Below, in pieces: positions 1 through 8,526 of a stretch of 64,000 bases of DNA. Every line of letters begins with the position of its first letter. The stretch's first letter is position 1. Both the position numbers and the translations under genes were made by a program. The DNA is taken from assembly GCF_001659605.2 (NCBI RefSeq), contig NC_035176.2:22482847-22546846 (forward strand). Reading direction: 5' to 3'. The notes below the pieces were generated by a model. It ran no database searches and was not told where the DNA came from. It saw only the letters and a program-made list of their open reading frames with translations. The stretch comes from Manihot esculenta (lineage: Eukaryota; Streptophyta; Magnoliopsida; Malpighiales; Euphorbiaceae).

Positions 1-320
1 AACGTGCCTCCGCATGCATGCCATGTTCGGCGGTCGAACTTGAGGTTCGGCGGCCGAACCTGGACTTTCCTCACTTATGCTTTCGGGGGCCTAAAGGCGC
101 TCCCGAAGGCATTCATGTTCGGCGGCCGAACTTGAGGTTCGGCGGCCGAACCTGAGTTTTCCTTCAAGGTTGTTTTTATGCAAAAACTCATTTCCATTAT
201 ACTTAAAACCATGAAATACCTTAAAACATTTTATGAAAACATGATTCTACCCTACTAGAGGCTTCCGACATCCAAGATTCCACCGGACGGTAGGAATTCC
301 GATACCGGAGTCTAGCCGGG
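1..320 (-). mobile_element. Inverted LTR 5'-end fragment (Tekay-like group, G subfamily)
   Basis: Read on the minus strand, this is the beginning of a chromovirus LTR of the same subfamily as the forward LTR starting at 1786. The reverse complement matches bases about 1792-2112 almost perfectly, including the TTCGGCCGCCGAA clusters. The terminal TGTAATA is missing. The fragment breaks at 318-320 (ggg) directly into protease sequence, a junction with shared GGG that suggests end joining at microhomology. The fragment continues upstream of the window. The opposite orientation to the adjacent pol fragment shows a rearrangement, not a normal 5' LTR. Confidence 0.85.
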
Positions 321-1785
321 AAGATGCCTCTCCGCCGAACTAGTGGATCTAGATTTGACAGACTTTGACGTCATTCTAGGGATGGATTAGCTATCTACCC
401 ATGGTGCTATCTTGGACTGCAGGGACAAGGTAGTCAGGTTCAGAGATCAGAACGGGTCAGAGGTCGTCTTCAGAGGAGACAAAAGGGGTACACCTAGAGG
501 TCTGATATCAGCTCTTCAGGCTCGTAGGTTGCTTAGGAAGGGATGTCAGGGGTATTTGGCTCATGTGAGAGAGCTTAGTAGTCAGGTCAGGGAGCCAGCC
601 TCAGTGCCAGTTGTCAGAGAGTTTCAGGATGTCTTTCCAGACGAGCTTCCAGGTTTACCACCTGATAGGGAGATAGAGTTCGAGATAGAGTTGGTGCCTG
701 GAACTAGACCGATCTCTATCCCTCCCTACAGGATGGCCCCAGCCGAGTTGAAGGAATTGAAAGAGCAGTTGCAAGAGCTGGTAGAAAAGGGCTTCATCCG
801 ACAGAGTACCTCACCTTGGGGTGCTCCGGTCTTGTTTGTGAGAAAGAAGGATGGATCCCTCAGACTTTGTATCGACTACAGGCAGTTGAACAAAGTCACT
901 ACCAAAAATAGGTACCCTCTGCCAAGGATCGATGATCTATTCGACCAGCTAGCAGGAGCGGGTTGTTTCTCCAAAATAGATCTAAGATCGGGGTACCATC
1001 AGCTAAGGATAAGGGATGAAGATGTGCCAAAGACAGCTTTCAGGACCAGATATGGGCATTTTGAGTTCCTTGTGATGCCGTTTGGGTTAACCAACGCCCC
1101 TGCAGCATTCATGGATCTCATGAACAGAGTATTTAGTCAATACCTGGATCACTTCGTTATTGTCTTCATAGATGATATCTTAGTGTATTCCAGGAACGCA
1201 GAGGAGCATGCCCATCATCTGAGGTTGGTTCTGCAGACTTTAAGGGAACATGGCTTGTATGCCAAGTTCTCTAAGTGCGAGTTCTGGCTGAGGAGCATTT
1301 CATTCTTGGGGCATGTTGTGTCAGAGAATGGTATAGAGGTAGACCCCAAGAAGACAGAAACTGTGGCTAACTAGCCTAGACCCACTTCAGTGACAGAGAT
1401 TAGAAGTTTCTTGGGTTTGGCAGGTTACTACAGGAGGTTCGTTCAGGACTTCTCTGAAATAGCAGCTCCTCTGACCAGACTAACCAGGAAGAATCAAAAG
1501 TTTGTATGGACCGACCAGTGCGAAGAGAGTTTTGAAGAGCTTAAGAAGAGGTCGACTTCAGCACCAGTTTTAGCTCTGCCATCTAGTGATGAGGACTTTA
1601 CAGTCTTTTGTGATGCGTCCCGTGTGGGACTGGGTTGTGTACTAATGCAGAATGAGAGGGTGATTGCTTATGCTTCTAGGCAGCTGAAGAAGCATGAGTT
1701 GAATTACCCCACACATGACCTGGACATGGCAGCAGTAATCTTTGCACTCAAGATGTGGAGGCACTACCTCTATGGGGTTAAATAA
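321..1785 (+). pseudogene. Ty3/gypsy pol fragment: protease tail, reverse transcriptase, RNase H start
   Basis: A Tekay-like chromovirus polyprotein fragment in one reading frame. It begins in the C-terminal part of the aspartic protease (LDLTDFDVILGMD-type motif near 345-385). It continues through RT with the motifs [18 protein letters not shown] (about 840-890) and FIDDILVYS (about 1168-1194), then RNase H ([10 protein letters not shown] near 1610). Two in-frame TAG codons, at 388-390 and 1372-1374, both replace Trp (TGG). The frame stops at 1783-1785, where RNase H joins LTR sequence, so the rest of RNase H, the integrase, the chromodomain and the PPT are deleted. The sequence is close to the RT of element B (17300-18030). 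It is not functional. Confidence 0.93.
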
Positions 1786-2687
1786 TGTAATACCCGGCTA
1801 GACTCCGGTATCGGAATTCCTACCGTCCGGTGGAATCTCGGATGTCGGAAGCCTCTAGTAGGGTAGAATCATGTTTTCATAAAATGTTTTAAGGTATTTC
1901 ATGGTTTTAAGTATAATGGAAATGAGTTTTTGCATAAAAACAACCTTGAAGGAAAACTCAGGTTCGGCCGCCGAACCTCAAGTTCGGCCGCCGAACATGC
2001 ATGCCTTCGGGAGCGCCTTTAGGCCCCCGAAAGCATAAGTGAGGAAAGTCCAGGTTCAGCCGCCGAACCTCAAGTTCGGCCGCTGAACATGGCATGCATG
2101 CGGAGGCACGTTCGGCCCCTGAATGTGGCCTGGCCAGCCACTATAAAAGGGTCCCTTAGCCGAAAACGGGCGAGCTTTTTTCCCCATTTCGGGCCAAGGT
2201 GAGTTCTCCGCCACCCCTCACCGATCTTGAGTCTTTTCCTTCAGATCTTTCGAGTTTTTCACAAGTTTTTACTTTTTTTTAAGATTTTTGAGTTTTAAGC
2301 AAGTTTTGAAGCTTTGAGGTTCAAGAACCCAAAAATCTCCCACCTCCGAGTTTAGGACGTCTCTCTCTCGATCTTCAAGAGGTAAGAGCCGATCTTAAGC
2401 TCATTTCATGTTTAAAGTAAGTTTTATGCAAGATCTATGGGGTAGAATGCATGTTTAGCTCATGGTTAGGTTTATGGGTTTTATTTGTGTTTTTGGCTAT
2501 GTGCAGTGCATGTTCAGGTTGAGTTGGATGTATAAAAGAAAAGTTTTAAATTTTTAATGTATGTTGTTGATCATGTATGGGATTAAACAGGTTTTCAGGT
2601 TGCAAGTCAGGCTTGCTACGGGTCTTGGCGGCCTTAAGCCGACCCGGATCCTAGCGCCGGTAGCGGTCCGATTTTCGGGTCGTTACA
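1786..2687 (+). mobile_element. LTR of element G, internally deleted (902 bp)
   Basis: It starts TGTAATACCC and ends GGGTCGTTACA, as the full LTRs of this group do. It holds the CG-rich palindrome cluster (about 1965-2110), a TATA box at 2142-2148 (tataaaa) and a splice-donor-like aagaggtaag near 2378. After about 2490 it jumps straight to the terminal 200 bp. Compared with solo LTR H (2364 bp) about 1.4 kb is missing, including the second CG cluster, the internal exon-like block and the hairpin array. The flanking five bases (aataa and gtaag) do not match, which fits a truncated element joined by deletion. Confidence 0.88.
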
Positions 2688-3151
2688 GTAAGCAAATTAG
2701 ATAATTTATGTATGTATGGGTAAGCAAATAGGCGAAATAAAAAGTTATAATCATTGCTTAAAATCTTGCCTGGTTAACATTAAAAACTGTCTCAGTAGGA
2801 ACTATTTTATATTTCTAACACAACACTTTGAGTTTATTACAATTAAATAAAGAAAACATTAAAACATTAATGAGCTAAGTTTATCAAGTCGAACCCACTT
2901 GACTTGATAAGGAGTTTATTTTACTTGAAAAATGGATATAATTAAAAGTTAATTAAAGATAGTTACTCCATTACATTTTAACCTCCATAACATTTAGTAT
3001 TTAATTTCTTAGTTTAAAAATATATTTTTCCTCTTCAATTGAAAAATATTTGATTTGTATGTTTGATTTATTAAACTGATTAGTGTGTTTGATTTGTTAA
3101 ATTAGTATATAATTAAAGTTGAATTTGTTTATATTTCAGAATATATTTATC
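2688..3151. other. AT-rich sequence upstream of CACTA transposase, with a perfect hairpin
   Basis: No gene is visible. A perfect 10-bp inverted repeat lies at 2881-2890 and 2901-2910 (TTATCAAGTC and GACTTGATAA, 10-nt loop). A polypyrimidine-like tract ending in tttcag near 3134-3139 could be a 3' splice site just before the transposase start codon at 3152. No CACTA terminal inverted repeat was found here, so the left end of the DNA transposon is not located. Confidence 0.5.
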
Positions 3152-3173
3152 ATGTCAGTAGATCGTAGTTGGA
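3152..3173 (+). pseudogene. CACTA TNPD-type transposase, extreme N-terminus
   Basis: The ATG at 3152 opens codons for MSVDRSW, the conserved start of plant En/Spm (CACTA) transposases, which typically begin M-x-x-D-R/K-S-W-M before the transposase-associated domain. LTR C cuts it here, and the rest of the domain resumes at 23155. The short length is the only weakness of the call; the match in sequence, orientation and position with the downstream domain makes chance unlikely. Confidence 0.72.
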
Positions 3174-4101
3174 TGTAACGACCCGAAATCGGACCGCTAC
3201 CGGCGCTAGGATCCAGATCGACTTAAGGTCGTCGGGACCCGTAGCAAGCCTAACATACCACCTGTTACACCTGATAAATCTCATACATGATCATACATTT
3301 TCATAAAACTTTAAACTTTTTCATTCACCAAGCTCAACCTGTGTATGCACTATATATTAAACATACAAACCCCAGACTAGAGCCCTCATCAAATGCTCTA
3401 GTTGGGTCATTATTACCATAATCAAGCTTGGTTTTCATCAAACATCATTAAAACATTTCATTAAAAAGATCATCTACCAGAAGGGATCACATACACTAGG
3501 GCCAAACACAATTCTATCCTCAATACAATTTTTTTTACATTACATCACATTATAGCATCGTACAATACATGTCCACATCTAACTATTACATATACACAAC
3601 TTCAACCTGGAAGACTCTCCGGTCTAACCTGTACTTGCAAACCTGAGGGTTAAGGGAAATGGGTGAGCTACTAGAGCCCAGTGAGCAGAATAGTATAATA
3701 TTAAATTTAAAACATATGCTTTCATGGAATGCATCACATCACAAACAAATTACATCAAGGATGGACTTGTCACCAATAGTCCTCTACATAATCCAATCAT
3801 GCCAGGGGCGTAGTACAGGCCACACCTGGTCTTTCTCTTACATATAACATATCATACATATCCAATCGTACCGGGGGCGTAGTGCAGGCCACACCCGGAC
3901 TTCCTCTTACATTGTGCCAGGGGCGTAGTGCAGGTCACACCTGGACTTTCATATCATATCATCTCATATCTCATCGTACCGAGGACTAATGGGTCATCCA
4001 ACATCCATCCATATCAACATCATAATATGCAATGCAATATATTTGTAGATTCTAATGCAAACACCCTAGTAAACAACATGGTATTCATGATGCATGAACA
4101 T
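3174..4101 (-). mobile_element. Solo LTR C, 3' portion (rest at 21847-23154)
   Basis: On the minus strand this is the 3' half of a Tekay-like LTR: the edge at 3174 reads TGTAACGACC, the complement of the usual GGGTCGTTACA end. It includes the hairpin array at 3799-3946 and the conserved tgcatcatgaataccatg block near 4081-4097. It is interrupted at 4101/4102 by element B, with AACAT (4097-4101) repeated at 21847-21851. Adding the two halves gives about 2.23 kb, the normal size for this LTR. No internal region or partner LTR is present, hence solo. Confidence 0.9.
3799..3946 (-). repeat. Hairpin array in LTR C (3 units)
   Basis: Three units, at 3799-3832, 3869-3900 and 3914-3946, of the form GNCCAGG-loop-CCTGGCA when read on the minus strand. 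The middle unit has CCGGG paired with CCCGG instead of CCAGG with CCTGG, a compensatory pair of changes. Spacers between units are not conserved. Confidence 0.75.
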
Positions 4102-4115
4102 TGTAATACCCGGCT
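4102..4115 (+). repeat. First 14 bases of element B 5' LTR, separated by element A
   Basis: The 14 bases tgtaatacccggct are the start of B's LTR and happen to be repeated at once by the identical start of A's LTR at 4116. The last five (CGGCT, 4111-4115) are A's target-site duplication and recur at 13404-13408, where B's LTR resumes. Confidence 0.93.
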
Positions 4116-4491
4116 TGTAATACCCGGCTAGATTCCGGCATCGGAATCCCTACCTTCCGGCGGAATCTCCGCTGGAATATGGAATGTTGATGGTGCCAGA
4201 GTCTTCTAGAGGGGTAAAATGTGATTTCTAAAATGATTTTTACTGATTTCATGGTTTTAAATGAAAAAGAAGTGAGTTTTAAAAAGAAAAGATCAAGGAG
4301 GTTTTTGCCAGGTTCGGCCGCCGAAAGTGAAGTTCGGCCGCCGAACATGAGTTGGTTTTGGGAGCGCTTTTGGCCTCCAAAAGCTATGTTTGAACTAACC
4401 AGGTTCGGCCGCCGAACCTCAAGTTCGGCCGCCGAACATGGGGGGGTTTTGCATGCACGTTAGGCCGCCGAAGGAGGTTTGGCTGGCCACC

Positions 4492-4498
4492 TATAAAA
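4492..4498 (+). promoter_or_regulatory. TATA box of element A 5' LTR
   Basis: tataaaa in the conserved context ggccacctataaaag, just downstream of the CG-rich palindrome cluster. The same block occurs in every LTR of the group in this window except I, where it is degenerate. Confidence 0.75.
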
Positions 4499-5860
4499 GC
4501 CCCTCAGACCGAAAATGGGCGAGATTTCTCCCCATTCTCGAGCCCAGGTGTGTTCATGTCCTCCTTTGGTCATTTTCATGTTTTCTCTTCATCTCCTTCA
4601 TATTTTTATGAGTTCATGGTTGTTTTGAAGAGTTTTCAAGCTTAGATCAAAGTTTTGGGAGCTTGGAGACCCAAGGAGTAGTTTCCTCCCATCTCCAAGT
4701 TAGAGCTCGCACAAACCCTCGATCTTCAAGAGGTAAGTGTGGATCTATGCTTTCTTTTACGTTTCATGAAGTTTTGAATGAGTTTTAAGAGGTTTTGATG
4801 GTTAAGTATGGGTAGATATGCATGTTAGGGTTTATGTGGGTTTTATGCCCAATGTATGATAATGTATGTTCTTGTGATGTTTGTGTTGGGGTTTAAGTTA
4901 GTTTTCAAGCCCCTTGAGCATATGGGAGAGAGTATGCATGATTGGGAGAGAGTATGTGAGGTTTGGTTTGTTTTGATGGTTTTGGCCTATGTGGGTCATA
5001 AACTATCTATGTATGCTTTAGATGTTGTTTTTGGGAGTTTAAGCTTGTTTGAGCTCCTTTGTGCATGGTTAAGGATGTATGCATGTGTTTGGGAAGTTGG
5101 GTGCTTGTTTTGGGGTGTATGGAAGGTTTGGGAGGCTTGAAATGCTCAAAGGCTGAGTTCTGGATGAACTCAGGTTCGGCCGCCGAAGGTGGTTTCGGCC
5201 GCCGAACCTGCCTGAGGATGCAGGGATTGGCCGCCTAACCTTGCCCCCGAAAGTTGAGTTTTGGCTTGAAAGCAGACTTTCGGCCGCCGAAGGTAATGTT
5301 CGGCCGCCGAAAGTGCCTGACTTTCGTCTCTGGAGAGAGGGTTCGGCCGTCGAAGGTGCCGCCGAACCTGCCTGACTTTCATCTCTGTCTGGGACTTTCG
5401 GCCGCCGAAGGTGCCGCCGAAAGTGCCCTGTCCAGCCTTTTCTTGAGTGTTTTCTATGCATGTTTAAGTGATGCTTTAGGGGATTTTTGGGTAGTTGTTT
5501 ATGAGTTGTTTAGAGTATGTTTGGCACCTCACTGGAGTCCACCTGTGTAGGATCAGACCCGAGGAACCGAGGTGTTTAGCAGTGTTAGCTGTTTCAGAGT
5601 TAGTCCAGAGCTAGCCAGAGGTGAGTGGAACTAACCCTTATGTTTTAAATCAAATGTTTTCAGCATGTTCAAGCATGTTCATGCATCATGAATACCATGT
5701 TATGCAATAGGTTGTTTGCATTAGAATTCACGAATGTGATGCATTGCATAATACGATGACAATGATGTGGATGGATACTGAATGATCCTCTAGCCCTCAG
5801 TATGTTATGACATGATATGAATTGATATGATATGGCATGTACGATATGATATGAGATGAG

Positions 5861-5981
5861 AAGTCCAGGTGTGGCCGTATCGCCCCTGGCATAGAGCATG
5901 AGAAAGTCCAGGTGTGGCCGTATCGCCCCTGGCATAGAGCATATGAAGTCCAGGCGTGGCCGTATCGCCCCTGGCATAGAG
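5861..5981 (+). repeat. Hairpin array in element A 5' LTR (3 units)
   Basis: Three tandem units of about 42 bp begin near 5863, 5906 and 5948. Each contains CCAGG, a loop of about 14-15 nt with GTATCGC, then CCTGGCATAGAG. The outer pentamers are complementary, so each unit can fold. Confidence 0.8.
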
Positions 5982-6629
5982 TATTGTTGACTTGTTATGG
6001 TACGAGATTGATATGTAGAGGGCTATTGGTGACAGATTCATCCTTGAGGTGATATATTTGTGATGTGACGCATTCCATGATAGCATATGTTAAAAATGAA
6101 CTGTTTTCTTTTATGGTTTCTGCTCACTGGGCTTTTTAGCTCACCCCTCTCCCCTAACCCCAGGTTTGCAGGGTCAGAGATAGTCAGGAGATCAGCAGGT
6201 TGCGTCCATGGTCATGTTTTTTGTAATAGAATAGTAGTGGACATGATGTGATGGAAAGTTATGTAAGGATGTAAAAGAGTTATATTGTAATATGACTTTA
6301 TGTTATATGTTCAGAGTTATAGTATTGTGCTTGGCCCGAGTTGGTTAATCCCTTTGTACATGAGTTTTATTTTATGTTGTTACATGTGATGGACCGAGTT
6401 TGACATAGGGTATGCTGACCCTAGGGGTTCTATGAGTTCAGTCATAGTGCGTACACAGGTCAAATTGGTTAAAGGTAAAGTTTTAAATGTTTTATGGATA
6501 TATTTGATCATGATTGGGATTGTACCAGCTGTACAGGATGCATAGTAGGCTTGCTACGGGTCCCGGCGGTCTTATGCCGATCTGGATCCTAGCGCCGGTA
6601 GCGGTCCGGATTTTCGGGTCGTTACAGAA

Positions 6630-6641
6630 TGGTATCAGAGC
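6630..6641 (+). other. Primer binding site, element A
   Basis: TGGTATCAGAGC, complementary to the 3' end of plant initiator Met-tRNA, three bases (gaa) after the LTR end at 6626. This is the standard PBS of plant Ty3/gypsy and Ty1/copia elements. Confidence 0.93.
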
Positions 6642-6897
6642 CCTAGGTTCACATGGTCGGACCTATAGTGTGTCGGGCTCATAGAGGTTATAGTAGGGCA
6701 AGCACAATAGGAAGATCATGTCCACTAGGATAGGATATGGAGTCCTGTCTTGTATGATGATGTGAAATGCCATGATGATGAGCATGTGCATTAATACTAT
6801 GATATGTATGTTATGTATGCGATGCAGGTTCATGTGTTTCTACATGAACCATAAGATGCTAACGTTTATGTGCTATGTTATGCTTTCAGAAGTCAAG

Positions 6898-8526
6898 ATG
6901 AGAGGAACTCGTCGATCTGCTAGATTGACTGGAGCTCCGCCAGAGAATGAGGGCATGGATGCCCATTCCCCTGCTCTGCAGAGGGCAAGATCTTGTAGGA
7001 CGATCAGGGAAAGTACAGCAAGGGACCCTAGAAGGTCTTTTGATGCAGGTCGGAGGAAATTAGTTCATGAAGGTATGACAGCGGATGTGATGGAAACAGA
7101 GGAGGATAACCAGAGAAGAGATAGTAGTTTGGGCATGAGTATGTCAGTAGAGGATATGAGAGAGTCCCAAGGAGGCACTCAGGCCTCGGGCTTTGTTCCA
7201 CCACAGTATCCACCCTACCCGCAAGGGCCAAGGTACCCGATGGGAGGTACATCGGATTTCTTTAGCCATAATCCATATCCCACCTTTATGCCCTATCCTC
7301 CCTTTTACCCACAGTACCCCATGTTTCCATCCTCACCCTTTTTCCCAGGTCCAGCAAACCCTAACCCAGGGGATGTTGCACCTCCTCCACCAGCAGAACC
7401 AATAGTCCCTGATGTCCGGATACCCAAACCTGGTTCATCAGTTGGGGGTAAAGTAAAGATGACAGATTATCTCAAGTTGGATGCCCCCAAGTTTGAAGCA
7501 GGCGATGACCCTTTTGAGTACCTCAGAACGGTAAAGATGATAACAGATGAGCTAGGAGCAAGTGACAGTAGAGCCATTCAGATAGCAGGGTTCACATTGA
7601 AATGCAAGAAGGCAAGGGAGTGGTTCAAAAACTATGTGGACCCAAGGTTGGAGAGCTTATCCTAGGAGCAGTTTGCCAATGAGTTTGCAGGATGGGCTTT
7701 TCCAGATAGTTCCAGAGAACTGAAGATGATTGAGTTTGAGCAGCTAAGGCAGACGGAAGAGATGAGTGTAGATGAGTTCACAGACAGGTTCCTGGAGCTG
7801 TTGTCGTTTGCAGGACAAGGTCTTGACACAGACCTAAAGAAGTCTAGGAGATATGTTATGAAGCTTCACTCCAGGTATTCCTCGTTGGTTCAATCAGCAG
7901 AAAGGGAGAGCTTCCATGTTATAGTGGATATGGCAAGGAGAATGGAGGCTAGTGCTATCGTTCAAGGAACAGTTAAACAGTACGTGGCACAGTCTTCGGG
8001 TTCCAAACTCCCGGGGACAAGTGATGTTAATCTCTCCCCTCTGAGCGAGGCTGTCACAAAAAGTAAGAAGGGAGACAGAGGTCTCAGAAGATCAAAGAAG
8101 AATAAGTTCTGGAATCGGATAAAGTCTGGTCTGGGATTAGGAGGAGGCTCGAGCTCAGGCACAGAGGTTGCAGAGTGTGCAAGGTGCGGTAGGCCGCACA
8201 AGGGAGTTTATCGGTTTGGGACTACAGCATGTTACAGATGCGGCCAGGAGGGACACATAGCTCGCGAGTGCCCTAAGGCAGCTTTTATGACACCGTCCCA
8301 TCAGACAACTCCAGGCAGTATGGTACAGCCATCAGCTCCAGTCATGTTTCAGGGCAGTGGTAGAGGCGGAGACAGGGGGACAGCCCCTTCTTCAGCAGGT
8401 TCCCGTGGGGAAGGTCCATCAGCTCCAGCGCGGATCTTCGCCATGACCCAGCAGGAGGCTAACACATCGAACCCGATGGGATCAGGTAATCTCACTCTTT
8501 TATGTTTGATGTGTATGCTTTCATGA
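6898..8526 (+). pseudogene. Element A gag (one nonsense codon), Tekay-like
   Basis: Gag structural protein that would form the virus-like particle. The start was chosen at the ATG (6898) giving MRGTRRSARLTG, shared by A, B, E and I and preceded by an acceptor-like ctttcag. A Pro/Tyr-rich stretch (about 7190-7400) is followed by the retrotransposon gag core (MTDYLKLDAPKF..., then REWFKNYV near 7618-7640) and a CCHC zinc knuckle, CYRCGQEGHIARECP, at about 8230-8274. The only break in frame is TAG at 7663-7665, replacing the Trp seen in relatives. The frame runs off into non-homologous residues after about 8490, where the protease start is damaged. Possibly a gag-only element. Confidence 0.9.

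Larger units (their letters stand above)
4116..6626 (+). mobile_element. Element A 5' LTR (2511 bp)
   Basis: TG...CA ends (TGTAATACCC to GGGTCGTTACA). In order it holds a palindromic CG cluster at about 4312-4475, a TATA box at 4492-4498, donor-like caagaggtaagt near 4727-4738, a second CG cluster at about 5172-5430, an exon-like block from acceptor tgtgtag (ends 5550) to donor gaggtgagt (5618-5626), the hairpin array at 5861-5981, and acceptor-like ccccaggtttgcag ending at 6171. It is longer than the 3' LTR by a tandem 10-bp repeat near 5662-5682. Confidence 0.95.

Noticed and set aside
4102..4129. A 14-bp tandem duplication as a replication error
   Set aside because: It is the start of B's LTR followed by the start of A's LTR; the CGGCT target duplication at 13404 explains it.
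4856..5140. ORF MIMYVLVMF... with hydrophobic stretches, repeated at 11643-11927
   Set aside because: It lies in the LTR, in the putative first intron, and its repetition only reflects the two LTRs of A. The hydrophobicity comes from TG-rich sequence.
5069..5461. Open frames rich in FGGR, SAAE and RPPN/RPPK peptides in many LTRs (for example 14216-14749, 31678-32185, 39001-39681)
   Set aside because: They are translations of the GC-rich TTCGGCCGCCGAA palindromes, which lack stops in all six frames. They occur on both strands of non-coding LTR and have no shared start or family match.
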